DNA from: Thermoleophilia bacterium UBA2241
GTDB taxonomy: Bacteria > Actinomycetota > Thermoleophilia > UBA2241
Assembly (NCBI GenBank): GCA_002347645.1
Contig: DDYF01000048.1
Location: 1-35,914, forward strand
Direction: 5' to 3'
DNA: 35,914 nucleotides
Below, piece by piece: positions 7,675-15,383 of the stretch. The translations under genes were made by a program, and so were the position numbers. Under the pieces are notes generated by a model. The model was not told where the DNA came from, did no database searches, and was given only the letters and a program-made list of their open reading frames with translations. How positions within the stretch are numbered: the first letter of the stretch is position 1; each line of letters starts with the position of its first letter.

Positions 7675-8184
7675 ATGGAGACCAGCTGGGCACGCGAGAC
7701 GCGCGTGTGCCACACGATCGAGCTGAGGCCCGACCTGCTCGCGGCGCTGCGCGCCCACATTGAGGAGCACGAGCTCGAGGGCGCCGAGGCGGGCGCGCTG
7801 GTGTGCTTCGAGACCACATCGCGACGGACGAAGAAGCCGGGCCTCATGGAGCGCATGGCGGGCGCCGGCTTCACGTCGCTGACGCAGGCAGTCGTCGTCA
7901 CCGCCACGCGCCTGCTCTGGGCGCAGGGGACGGATGACGATGAGGCCTTCGCGAGGTCGGAGTTGCTCGCCAAGCTCGAGGTGACGGACTACGAGAAGAG
8001 CCCGGCGTTCGGCCTCATGCCGGACCACGGGATCGAGGTCCAGGGCGTCGTCGGTGTGCAGGGCCGGGTGGGCACGGTCTTCTTCGGCTTCGGCGAAGGC
8101 CCGGACGCCGACCGCGCGCGTCACGTCCTCAAGGCCGCGGTCAAGGCGGCCCACGGCGAGGGGCCGCCGGTCACGACCGGCTGA
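7675..8184 (+). CDS. Unidentified 169-residue cytoplasmic protein, possibly PH-like fold
   Basis: I do not recognise the family. The protein has no signal peptide or membrane segment. It starts with a helical stretch (LRPDLLAALRAHIEEHELEG) and a short basic segment (TSRRTKKPGL). A beta-rich middle follows (LTQAVVVTATRLLWAQGT, then LAKLEVTDYEK), then GIEVQGVVGVQGRVGTVFFG and a C-terminal helix. The pattern of short strands closed by one helix resembles bacterial PH-like domains, but that is only inference. ATG 7675 follows GGGGAG at a normal distance. A TTGACG at 7614-7619 could be a -35 box, but no well-spaced -10 box is seen. The RDD gene follows 60 bp later. Confidence 0.6.
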   Translation: METSWARETRVCHTIELRPDLLAALRAHIEEHELEGAEAGALVCFETTSRRTKKPGLMERMAGAGFTSLTQAVVVTATRLLWAQGTDDDEAFARSELLAKLEVTDYEKSPAFGLMPDHGIEVQGVVGVQGRVGTVFFGFGEGPDADRARHVLKAAVKAAHGEGPPVTTG

Positions 8185-8243
8185 GCGACGGCCTAGCGCC
8201 CGTCGCTCCCACCTCGCCCCTGCCCTCGACCTTTCGGCGACCG

Positions 8244-8912
8244 ATGAGCGGAGGACCACTGAGCGCAGAGACGATCGCATGTGCGCGCTGCGGCCGGCGA
8301 GTCACCGCCGAGGCGCCGCGCTGCCCCGAGTGCGGCGCCGACCCGCGCACCGGCCTGAGCGGCTTTCGCGACGGGGCTCGCGACCGCGTGCGCGTCTGCG
8401 AGGGCGTCGGCGTAAGGCTCGTCGCCCTCGCCGTCGACTTCGTGATCCTCTCTGCCGTGTTCCTCGGGATCGGCCTCCTCGTCTACCTGGTCCTCGTCGG
8501 CGCCGGCGAGTTCGCCGTGGTCGGCGAGGAGCCGCCGAGCTGGCCTCTGTGGATCATCTTCTCGGCCGCGGCCTTCTTGTACTTCTGGATCGGCGAGGCG
8601 CGCTTCACGCAAACGCTCGGCAAGCGCTTCTTCGACCTGCGCGTGGTGCGTACCGACGGGGGCCGCGTCGGCTACGGGGCGGCGTTCGTGCGCACGCTGC
8701 TGCGGGTCGTCGATTGGCTGCCCGCCGCCTACCTGGTGGGTGCGACGCTGGTGTGGCTGACGCCCAGGCGCCAGCGCCTCGGCGACCTCGCCGCGCGCAC
8801 CGTGGTCGTGCGGTCGCGGACCATGGCGGCGGACGAGATCGGGACGAGCGCGCTCCCGACGGTGCCCTGGCCGGGCCCGGCGCCTGCGGGCACCGGGCGC
8901 GACCACGCCTAG
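8244..8912 (+). CDS. Zinc-ribbon RDD family membrane protein
   Basis: The 222-residue protein opens with a zinc ribbon (CARCG at about 13-17, CPECG at about 28-32). An RDD domain follows: helix one starts GVRLVALAVDFVILSAVF with the Arg and Asp of the family, a second hydrophobic segment is at about 95-115, and then comes the TLGKRFFDLRVVRTDG motif. A third segment ends in PRRQRLGDLAARTVVV. RDD proteins are small membrane proteins; some are linked to ion exchange, and most have no known role. The ribbon suggests a cytoplasmic metal- or partner-binding tail. Its stop codon shares the four bases CTAG with the stop of the convergent SGNH-like gene. Confidence 0.8.
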   Translation: MSGGPLSAETIACARCGRRVTAEAPRCPECGADPRTGLSGFRDGARDRVRVCEGVGVRLVALAVDFVILSAVFLGIGLLVYLVLVGAGEFAVVGEEPPSWPLWIIFSAAAFLYFWIGEARFTQTLGKRFFDLRVVRTDGGRVGYGAAFVRTLLRVVDWLPAAYLVGATLVWLTPRRQRLGDLAARTVVVRSRTMAADEIGTSALPTVPWPGPAPAGTGRDHA

Positions 8913-9955
8913 AGGACCGGCGCCGACGACTCCTCCGGCGTCGGGGTCGAGGTCGGCGCGGGCGCCGGTCGGTCCCAAGGCGAAGGCGCCCGGCCGAAGG
9001 CCCACGGCGCCTTGCGCACGGCCGTCCGGAGGAACCGGCGCACGTTCGCCCGCTTCATGTGCACGCCGTCGTAGAACGCCGCCGGGTCGCCGTCGAAGGA
9101 GCTGATGAAGGTGAAGTCGAGCACGGTGAAGCGGTGGATCTCCTGCAGGGCGGCGAGGTACTCGGCGAAGGAGGCGCGCCGGTTGTCCCAGTGCTCGTCG
9201 CGGACGGCCCTGATGACCTTCGGATGGATCGGCATGATGATCAGGAGCGGCTCGCAGCCGTGCTCGTTCATGTAGGCAAGCGTCTTCTCGAAGTAGCGTC
9301 GCGTGCGCGTGATCGTCGCAGGGATGGTATCCGCGTCGCTGCGCTGCCGCAGGGCGCGCCGGATGTAGATGGCCAGCGACTCGCTGAGCGTCCGTCCCGC
9401 GGCTTCCTTGCGGTCGAAGTTGTCGTACACGACGGCGCCGTCGCGGACGTAGGTCCGGTTCGCCCAGCGGTGGGCGAGGCCGTCACCCTGGGTCGCGCGC
9501 ACATCCGAAGGGAAGTAGCGTCGCAGGCGCTCGTCCCTGATGAGGCCCACGTCGAAGATCTGGTTGCTGAAGAACGCGCCGGGCTGGATGCCCCAGACCA
9601 CGTGCTTCTTCTGCTTCGGCGCGCGACGCACCATGTGGTGCATCAGGGCCCAGACGTCCTCGTGCTTACAGCCCTGGACCGCGGCGTTGAAGCCGCGCAG
9701 ACCCCACCTCTGATACGCGTAGGAGGGCTCGAGGCGCATGGAGCGCGAGCCGCCGAAGAAGACGAGCTTGGGATGAAAGCCGAGACGGCCGAGCATGGTG
9801 GCCTTGTGGGTGCGGTCGGAGAGCTGGTCGAGCGTGGCGGCAGAGACGGGCCCGGCGCTCGCGAGCGCGAGCGTCACGCCCGCCGCAAGTACGCAGGCCA
9901 GCACCACGAAGGAGTGCGCGGCCTCTCGCCGTGATCGACCGCTCGAACTCTTCAC
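8909..9955 (-). CDS. Exported SGNH-like protein with Pro/Thr-rich tail
   Basis: From a GTG at 9955 the 348-residue protein has a basic N-terminus and a hydrophobic segment (about 16-35) ending in SAA, a signal peptide or anchor. The body resembles SGNH/DUF1574-type proteins. GGSRS at 68-72 stands where block I Gly-x-Ser is expected, and DGVH at about 296-299 stands where the catalytic Asp-x-x-His is expected. The C-terminus is a low-complexity Pro/Ser/Thr tail. Such proteins act outside the membrane as esterases or O-acyltransferases on envelope glycans, or as scaffolds for them. The open frame continues far upstream on this strand, but that part is antisense to the lysozyme-like gene; the signal peptide fixes the start. 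A run of G residues precedes the GTG. Confidence 0.72.
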   Translation of the reverse strand: MKSSSGRSRREAAHSFVVLACVLAAGVTLALASAGPVSAATLDQLSDRTHKATMLGRLGFHPKLVFFGGSRSMRLEPSYAYQRWGLRGFNAAVQGCKHEDVWALMHHMVRRAPKQKKHVVWGIQPGAFFSNQIFDVGLIRDERLRRYFPSDVRATQGDGLAHRWANRTYVRDGAVVYDNFDRKEAAGRTLSESLAIYIRRALRQRSDADTIPATITRTRRYFEKTLAYMNEHGCEPLLIIMPIHPKVIRAVRDEHWDNRRASFAEYLAALQEIHRFTVLDFTFISSFDGDPAAFYDGVHMKRANVRRFLRTAVRKAPWAFGRAPSPWDRPAPAPTSTPTPEESSAPVL

Positions 9956-9965
9956 CTTCGACCCC

Positions 9966-9989
9966 CCCCGGTCTCGTACCCCGGTCTCG
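9966..9989. repeat. 11-bp direct repeat and C8 run in the SGNH gene leader
   Basis: CCCCGGTCTCG occurs at 9966-9976 and again at 9979-9989, separated by TA. The first copy overlaps a run of eight C (9962-9969), which lies just upstream of the leftward GTG start. A TACCCT -10-like box for the same gene is at 10012-10007. The poly-G run on the coding strand could vary RBS spacing, but this is speculative. Confidence 0.5.
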
Positions 9990-10122
9990 CAGCCGTGCGC
10001 CTGTTCAGGGTAGCACGCGACGCACGCCCCCGAGTGCCGGTGATCCCTCTCTCCGCCCCGTGTCGTGGCGCACGGCCGGTCGCCGCCTGTGGCAGACTGT
10101 GCGCATCGCGGACGATGGAGCG

Positions 10123-10149
10123 TAAAGACGACGCCGGGCGAGCCGATAC
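10123..10149 (+). promoter_or_regulatory. Sigma-28 (FliA/WhiG)-type promoter of the lysozyme-like gene
   Basis: TAAA (10123-10126) is followed after exactly 15 nt by GCCGATAC (10142-10149). This matches the sigma-28 family consensus TAAA-N15-GCCGATAA at 11 of 12 defined positions. The expected start of transcription is about 10157, next to the GTG/ATG start codons. An overlapping TACACT (10147-10152) could also act as a TAnnnT box. Confidence 0.6.
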
Positions 10150-10159
10150 ACTTGAGGTG

Positions 10160-11248
10160 ATGGGGACTCACGTCCAGACAGCGTGGGCGGCGCACGCGGG
10201 CGCACGGCGCGCCGCGCGCGCCGCCGCCTGCCTCGCCGTGCTCCTCGCGACGCTCGTCGCGCCCGCCTTGGCGCGTGCGGCCGAGGGCGTCTTCACCGTC
10301 GAGAAGGTCGAGAAGGCGCCGAGCATCGCCGAGTTGCGGCGAGAGGCGCGCCTGGCCCGTGCCGACATGGCGCGCCTCAAGGCCGATCTCGCGCGACTCT
10401 CGACCCAGTACGACGCCGCCCGTGCACGACTGGACGCCCTCAACCGGGACCTGACCCGCACACGACTCGAACTGACCCGCGCCGAGGAGGTCCTCGAGAC
10501 TCAACGCGCCCTGGTCTGCCAGCGGCTCGCGGCCATGTACAAGACCGGAGAACCGTCGGTCCTCGACGTCATCGCGTCGTCCTCGGGCTTCGCCGAGCTC
10601 CAGTCCGGGCTCAGCCTGCTCAAACGCATCGCCGAGAACGACCAGGCGGAGGAGTTCAAGCTCGAGCAGATGACCGCGTCGACGAAGCGTCTCGCCGCCA
10701 CACTCGACGGGCAACGTGCCGAGGCGCTCGTGATCGAGGACGAACTCGACCAACAGCGCACCGCGGTGGCGGCGACCCTGGACGAGCGGCGCGTGCTCCT
10801 CGGGGGGCTCACCGAGCGCCTCGAGCAGGCCCTCGCCGCCGGCCTGCCCGCGACCCTCATGAAGGCGCCGCCCGGCGGCCACACGCCTGTGACGTGGGCC
10901 AAGGCGCTACTGCGCGCCCTCGGCATGCCGCGCACGACGGCCAACCTGGCGGCCATCATCGCGTGGGAGATGGCCGAGGGTGGGCACTGGTACAACAGCG
11001 CGACCTACAACCCCCTCAACACGACCTGGCGCATGCCGGGAGCCACCTCGATGAACTCCGTCGGGGTCAAGACCTACCTGAGCTGGGCGCAGGGCCTCGC
11101 GGCGACCGTGAACACCTTCAACAACGGTCTCTACGGGGGCATCCTCGCCGCCCTGCGCGCCGGCAACGACGCGCAAGCGGTCGCCGACGCCGTGGCCGCC
11201 TCCCCCTGGGGCACCGGCTCGTTCGACGTCGCCGGCCTCGTCGACTGA
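10160..11248 (+). CDS. Exported coiled-coil protein with C-terminal lysozyme-like domain
   Basis: From ATG 10160 the protein has 362 residues. A signal peptide spans about 1-36 (hydrophobic core AACLAVLLATLVAPALA). A long coiled coil at about 50-215 resembles the regulatory domain of CwlO/PcsB/EnvC proteins, including the QRLAAMYKTGEPSVLDVIAS motif. A lysozyme-like domain covers about 240-362, with a candidate catalytic glutamate at 270 (IIAWEMAEG). It is followed by YNPLNTTW, VGVKTYLSWAQGL and SPWGTGSF. The fusion suggests a peptidoglycan hydrolase held in check or positioned by its coiled coil. In-frame codons continue upstream, but the promoter lies there and the signal peptide begins here. 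A sigma-28-type promoter suggests expression with motility or differentiation genes. Confidence 0.75.
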   Translation: MGTHVQTAWAAHAGARRAARAAACLAVLLATLVAPALARAAEGVFTVEKVEKAPSIAELRREARLARADMARLKADLARLSTQYDAARARLDALNRDLTRTRLELTRAEEVLETQRALVCQRLAAMYKTGEPSVLDVIASSSGFAELQSGLSLLKRIAENDQAEEFKLEQMTASTKRLAATLDGQRAEALVIEDELDQQRTAVAATLDERRVLLGGLTERLEQALAAGLPATLMKAPPGGHTPVTWAKALLRALGMPRTTANLAAIIAWEMAEGGHWYNSATYNPLNTTWRMPGATSMNSVGVKTYLSWAQGLAATVNTFNNGLYGGILAALRAGNDAQAVADAVAASPWGTGSFDVAGLVD

Positions 11249-11336
11249 GACGCGGGGCGCCCCGGGGTCACCGAAGCGAACGGCGACGGGGGCGCCTTCA
11301 TGGGCCTGATAAGCTTGTCGCCACCTGGGGAATCGA

Positions 11337-12368
11337 ATGAGACACGCGCGATTCACACGACAGCTCACCCTCATCTTGGCGGCGACGTTCGCACTGGCGC
11401 TCGTTGCAGCGCTGTCGGCGGCGGTGTGGCCGGCGGGCGGAGCCGGCCCGGCCCAGGCCCTCGGCCGCGAGTCGTCGCTCGAACGAGACACCAAGGGATT
11501 GATGGGCGGCTCCGACTGGTACCACGCCCTCGACGTCATCGCCGCAGTGAACGAGATACGGCCCGCGGTCCCGCTCGTCCTCCTCGCCGGCGGGTCCTGC
11601 GCCCGTGAGTGCACGGTGAGCGACGTGGACTGGGCCAGCCAGGTCGTTCGCCGGGGCGGCCCCGCAGTCGTCGCCTACAACATCGGGTCGCGCAACCAGA
11701 CCCTCTACGAGAACGTCGCGTTCGTGAAGGCCCTCCCCGATATCCCGACGATCGTCTACATCGGCGTGAACCTGGGTCGTTTCACCTCGCCCTACACCAG
11801 GAAGGTGGTGCCGCTTACGCCCGACCCCGTGAAGTCGGCCCGCCACAGCCAGCACCACTACAGCAAGGCCAGGATCCTCACCCTGGCCCGAAAGCGGGCG
11901 CTCGTCAGCGACTGGCTCAAGCGGCGCTACCCGGTCTTCACCGCGCGCTGCAAGTACAACCTGGGGCAACTCGAGCGCCTCATCCGTGTCTGCAAACGGC
12001 GCGGTTTCCATCCCGTCATGCTCGACCTCCCGCGGAACATCGCGGTGATCGGCGACGCCTTCTCCCGTCCCATCGCGCGCTATCACCGCGGCTGCAAGGC
12101 GCTCGCGCGAGAGTACGACATCCCCTTCGTCAACTTCGTCCGCGCGGCAGGGCTGGTGAACCGTGACTTCTTCGACCTCGCACACCTGGTCGAGCCCGGG
12201 CGCGTCAAGTTCCAGCGCCTGCTCTCCGACAAGACCGTGCGCCTGCTGAAGCGCTATGGCATGGCACCCGAGCCCTCACCCACGCCGACGCCGACCGGGA
12301 CGCAGCCCGCGTCGCCCGAGCCGTCGCCTTCGCCGTCGTCCTCGATCACGGAGGTGCCGGGCGCATGA
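11337..12368 (+). CDS. Second exported SGNH-like protein with Pro/Ser-rich tail
   Basis: This 343-residue protein has a signal peptide (hydrophobic 10-35) and a body with an SGNH-like arrangement. LLAGGSCARE places Gly-Ser near 86 and FDLAH places Asp and His at about 280 and 283. A Pro/Thr/Ser-rich tail covers about the last 35 residues. The overall plan matches the leftward SGNH gene on the other side of the lysozyme-like gene, though sequence identity by eye is low. It is a candidate envelope-glycan esterase, acyltransferase or non-enzymatic relative. TAAGCT (11310-11315) can serve as -10 box, and TGGGGA lies just before the ATG. Its stop overlaps the start of the GNAT gene. Confidence 0.62.
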   Translation: MRHARFTRQLTLILAATFALALVAALSAAVWPAGGAGPAQALGRESSLERDTKGLMGGSDWYHALDVIAAVNEIRPAVPLVLLAGGSCARECTVSDVDWASQVVRRGGPAVVAYNIGSRNQTLYENVAFVKALPDIPTIVYIGVNLGRFTSPYTRKVVPLTPDPVKSARHSQHHYSKARILTLARKRALVSDWLKRRYPVFTARCKYNLGQLERLIRVCKRRGFHPVMLDLPRNIAVIGDAFSRPIARYHRGCKALAREYDIPFVNFVRAAGLVNRDFFDLAHLVEPGRVKFQRLLSDKTVRLLKRYGMAPEPSPTPTPTGTQPASPEPSPSPSSSITEVPGA

Positions 12369-13351
12369 CGGAAGGATTCGTGATCCGCGCACCGCGGCGC
12401 GACGACCTCGCCGGGGTCGTAGCGCTCATGCGCGCCTGCGACGTGGCCGAGTTCGGGCGGCCCGACACCGACGACGCCGACGTGCTCGCCGAGTGGGACG
12501 GCACCGGCTTCGTCCTGGCCGACGACGCTCGCGTCGCCGTGGAGCCTGGCGATCCGCCGGGCACCGCTGCCGAGCGGATCGTCGGCTACGCCCACACCTT
12601 CGAGAAGCACATCCAGGTGATGGTCGATCCCGACGGCAACGGACGCGGCATCGGGACGGCACTGCGGGAGTTCGCCGAGGCACGCGCCCTCCAGCAGGCG
12701 ACCACCCAAGCAGCTCGCGCGGCTGGCGGCGAGCCGGCGGCCTCCGAAGCGATCGAGGTCACGGTCTGGCAGGCGCCCCGGCGATCCAACGGGACGGCGC
12801 ACCGCCTGCTCGAGGCGGCCGGGTATACGCGTGGGCACCACTACGCCGAGATGGAGACCGAGCTCACTGACGACATGCCCGCCCCGATCTGGTCGCAGGG
12901 CGTCTCCGTGCGCACGTTCGAGATCGGCCGCGACACGGCGGCCTGCCATGCGCTGCAGAACCTCGCGTGGGCCCAGTACAAGACGTATGAGCCCGTCAGC
13001 TTCGAGCGCTGGGCCGACCTCCTCCGCGAGCCCGATTTCGACCCTTCGCTCTGGTTCCTCGCCGAGGAGCGCGACACGCTCGTCGGCATGTGCCTGAGCC
13101 GCGAGTACGAAGACCAAGCCTGGATCATCAGTCTGGGCGTCCACCCGGAGCACCGCGGACGCGGACTGGGCGAGGCGCTGCTGCGACACGCCGTCTGCCG
13201 CCTCCGCGCCCGCGGCGTGACCCGGGTCGGGCTCTCCGTCAGCTCGCGCACCTCCCAGTCCGCCTGGAAGGTGTACGAGCACGTCGGGATGCGTGACTCC
13301 GGAGGCTGGGTCGCCTTCGAGAAGGTCCTTCGTGCGCCCGAGCCGACCTGA
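12365..13351 (+). CDS. GNAT acetyltransferase with two tandem GNAT domains
   Basis: The 328-residue protein holds two GNAT folds. The first (about 5-160) has an acetyl-CoA loop VDPDGNGRGIGTALREF. The second (about 178-322) has the canonical loop GVHPEHRGRGLGEALLRHAV and the closing SAWKVYEHVGM. The double-GNAT plan resembles mycothiol synthase MshD and several antibiotic or peptide acetyltransferases, but no mycothiol gene is nearby, so I do not assign that function. In MshD-like enzymes usually one of the two domains is active; here the second loop is the better match. The ATGA overlap with the SGNH gene suggests co-transcription. Confidence 0.85.
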   Translation: MTEGFVIRAPRRDDLAGVVALMRACDVAEFGRPDTDDADVLAEWDGTGFVLADDARVAVEPGDPPGTAAERIVGYAHTFEKHIQVMVDPDGNGRGIGTALREFAEARALQQATTQAARAAGGEPAASEAIEVTVWQAPRRSNGTAHRLLEAAGYTRGHHYAEMETELTDDMPAPIWSQGVSVRTFEIGRDTAACHALQNLAWAQYKTYEPVSFERWADLLREPDFDPSLWFLAEERDTLVGMCLSREYEDQAWIISLGVHPEHRGRGLGEALLRHAVCRLRARGVTRVGLSVSSRTSQSAWKVYEHVGMRDSGGWVAFEKVLRAPEPT

Positions 13352-13495
13352 CCCGGCACAGCCGCCCTCCACCCCCCCGGCGCACGCGCCCCGAGCACCG
13401 CGACGACGCCGTGCCCCCTGCCGGGCGCACCGCACAAGCAGGAGCCCGGCTCATCCGTGCCGAACGCTGCGCTGGACATCTTGGAGGAGGGTCTG

Positions 13496-13738
13496 ATGAC
13501 GGCGCGCACGTTCCGCTGCCGCGAGTGCGGCTACCCGTTCAAGACTGCCGAACAGGGCTGGGCGCGCGATGCGGCCCTCATGTGCCCGGCGTGCGGCAGC
13601 ACGGACGTGAGCATCGAGGAGCCGCCGGCGCAGCCCGCGCCCGTGCGCATGACCGCCAGGGAGAGGGCGACGGGGTCCGTCACGCCATCCGGGACGCCCG
13701 CGGCGCTCGCGCGGGCCGACGGCCGCGACCCTACCTGA
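13496..13738 (+). CDS. Small zinc-ribbon protein
   Basis: The 80-residue protein starts at ATG 13496, chosen because GGAGGAGGG ends four bases upstream; an in-frame ATG 39 bases earlier lacks such a site. Two knuckles, CRECG (about 8-12) and CPACG (about 33-37), form a probable zinc ribbon of the kind seen in small regulatory proteins. The remaining half is Pro/Ala-rich and probably disordered. Function unknown. Its stop codon lies in the left arm of a hairpin shared with the convergent protease gene. Confidence 0.65.
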   Translation: MTARTFRCRECGYPFKTAEQGWARDAALMCPACGSTDVSIEEPPAQPAPVRMTARERATGSVTPSGTPAALARADGRDPT

Positions 13739-13771
13739 GCCGGGCGCCGGCTGGCCATCCGACGGCTCAGG
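13734..13771. terminator. Bidirectional hairpin whose arms contain both stop codons
   Basis: CCTGAGCCG (13734-13742) and CGGCTCAGG (13763-13771) are perfect nine-base arms around a 20-base GC-rich loop. The left arm contains the TGA of the zinc-ribbon gene and the right arm the TGA of the leftward zincin gene. The symmetry suits transcription end from both sides; there is no T-tract. Confidence 0.5.
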
Positions 13772-14279
13772 CGAGACCCATGGCGCGGAGCTGGGTCTCG
13801 CTGTAGCCGAAGAAGTGCGCCGTCTCGTGGAGGACGACGATGCGGATGCGCGCGGCGAGCTCGGCGCGCGTCGTGCAGACGCGCTCGAGGTTGACGCTGA
13901 AGAGGTGGATCGTGTCGGCGTAGGGCGCGCCGAAGCTGACGGAGCGGCGGGCCAACGGCACGCCGTGATACAGACCGAGAACGCGCGGGTCGATGCCGTC
14001 GGCCACCATCTCGGGCGACGGCCGGTCGGCGACGATGACGGCGACGTTGCCCAGCCGCGCGAGCAGATCCTGCGGCAGCTCGGCCAGCGCCGCCTCGGCC
14101 ACCGCCTCGAACTCCTCAGTCCCCATGAGTCGCTTCGGCGGCGCGGCGGAGTCGAGACGCAAGACCTCGAGCCACTCAGCGACCATGGCGGCGCGGTCGC
14201 CGCCCGCTCCAAGCTCGCGGGCGCGGCGGTACCGTGCGTCTGCCTCGTGGGCCGCCGGCAAACGCGGGCAAGCGCTCAT
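13767..14279 (-). CDS. Zincin-like metallopeptidase (DUF1025/Zincin_1 type)
   Basis: The 170-residue protein ends with a metalloprotease motif: HETAHFFGYSE at 151-161 gives the HExxHxxGxxE signature, with zinc ligands His151, His155 and probably Glu161. The core before it (LGNVAVIVADRPSPEM, LGLYHGVPL and YADTIHLFSVNLERVC) fits the minimal zincin family of small cytoplasmic proteins common in Actinobacteria. The first about 50 residues are helical and family-untypical. The start codon overlaps the stop of the cation-efflux gene (ATGA on the minus strand), so the two are co-transcribed. Substrate unknown. Confidence 0.82.
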   Translation of the reverse strand: MSACPRLPAAHEADARYRRARELGAGGDRAAMVAEWLEVLRLDSAAPPKRLMGTEEFEAVAEAALAELPQDLLARLGNVAVIVADRPSPEMVADGIDPRVLGLYHGVPLARRSVSFGAPYADTIHLFSVNLERVCTTRAELAARIRIVVLHETAHFFGYSETQLRAMGLA

Positions 14280-15304
14280 CGCGGTGGCTCGATGGGCGGC
14301 GGGAAGGCGCCGGGTGCCGCAGGCACGCCGCCCTCACCGCCGCCCACGTTGCCACCGTCCTCGACGACCCGTGCCCCGTCGGCGCTCAGCGCGCGCAGCG
14401 ACTCGACCTCGATGAAGATGCGGTTGACCTCGGGGTGGTCCGCGGTGATGTGCTCCTCGATGCGGTGAATCGCGGCATGGATCTCCTCGGCCGGCGTCCC
14501 CGGTGCGAACTCGGCCTCGAGGTTCAGCAGGACCTCCTCGGGCCCGAGGTGCATGGTGAGGACGGCGCCGACGCCGGTGACGACCGGGTCGTCACCGGCG
14601 AAGCGCCGCACGTCGTCGACCAGATGCGGATCGGCGCTCTCGCCGACCAGCAGGTCTTTGCTCTCCCAGGCGAGCCACACCGCGACGACGCAGAGGATGC
14701 TGCCGATGAGGATCGATGCCGTGCCGTCGATGTAGGGGTTCTCGAGCTGATGGGCGAGGAAGATGCCGACGAAGGCAACGACCAGGCCGGCGAGCGCCGC
14801 CGAGTCCTCGAAGAGCACCGTGAAGAGGCTCGGGTCCTTGCCGTGGTGGATGGCGCTGAGCGCCTTACGATCTCCCTTGGTCGTCTTGAAGGCGCGGTAC
14901 GCCACCGTGAACGAGAAGCTCTCGAAGACCATCGCCAGGGCGAGGACGATGTAGTTGATGGTCGGGTCCTTGAGCGGGCTCGGGTGCTGGATGTGCAGGA
15001 TGCCCTCGTAGATGGACATGCCGCCGCCGATGCCGAAGATGCTGATCGCGACGATCAGGCTCCAGAAGTAGAGCTCCTTGCCGTAGCCGAACGGGTGCGT
15101 GACGCTGGGCGGCCGCGAGCTGCGCTTGATGCCGAGGAACAGGAGGGCGCCGTTGCCGGTGTCGACCAGCGAGTGGATGCCTTCGGAGAGCATCGCGGAA
15201 CTGCCGGTCATGACCGCGGCGACGAACTTGATGACGGCGATCGCGGCGTTGCCGACGATCGCCGCGATGACTGCTCTCTTGGATTCCGTGTGCGCCACGG
15301 CCAT
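14276..15304 (-). CDS. CDF family cation efflux transporter, ZnT9-like
   Basis: I place the start at MAVAHTESKRAV (15304), preceded by GGAG; the longer frame adds a low-complexity stretch. The 342-residue protein has the CDF arrangement: LSEGIHSLVDTGNG in helix 2 with metal-site His and Asp, and HPFGYGKELYFWSL before helix 3. FEDSAALAGLVVAF is in helix 5, PYIDGTASILIG in helix 6, and a cytoplasmic domain follows. The FGYGKELYFW and EDSAALAG motifs point to the ZnT9-like branch of zinc/manganese/iron exporters. A Gly/Pro-rich tail closes the protein. The co-transcribed zincin needs zinc, which may or may not be a functional link. Confidence 0.88.
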   Translation of the reverse strand: MAVAHTESKRAVIAAIVGNAAIAVIKFVAAVMTGSSAMLSEGIHSLVDTGNGALLFLGIKRSSRPPSVTHPFGYGKELYFWSLIVAISIFGIGGGMSIYEGILHIQHPSPLKDPTINYIVLALAMVFESFSFTVAYRAFKTTKGDRKALSAIHHGKDPSLFTVLFEDSAALAGLVVAFVGIFLAHQLENPYIDGTASILIGSILCVVAVWLAWESKDLLVGESADPHLVDDVRRFAGDDPVVTGVGAVLTMHLGPEEVLLNLEAEFAPGTPAEEIHAAIHRIEEHITADHPEVNRIFIEVESLRALSADGARVVEDGGNVGGGEGGVPAAPGAFPPPIEPPR

Positions 15305-15371
15305 GAGAGTACTCCGCGCGGGAGGCGGCGTCACGAGCGACGCGGCCCGCCTTCGCCCCGCCACCCTCTGC

Positions 15372-15383
15372 TACCCTTGACCC
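15372..15383 (+). promoter_or_regulatory. Putative leaderless promoter of the HAD gene
   Basis: TACCCT (15372-15377) is separated from the ATG at 15384 by six bases. This places the transcription start on the start codon, and there is no Shine-Dalgarno sequence. No good -35 box is seen. Confidence 0.4.

Noticed and set aside
8054..9934. 626-codon rightward frame over the RDD and SGNH genes
   Set aside because: Arg/Pro/Ala-rich shadow; it crosses two genes with clear membrane and catalytic motifs in other frames.
11253..11264. 12-bp GC palindrome after the lysozyme-like gene
   Set aside because: No loop, no T-tract, and such short GC palindromes are common at this base composition.
12365..13351. 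Assignment of the double-GNAT protein as mycothiol synthase MshD
   Set aside because: The two-domain plan fits, but no mycothiol pathway gene is nearby and MshD-specific residues cannot be verified by eye.
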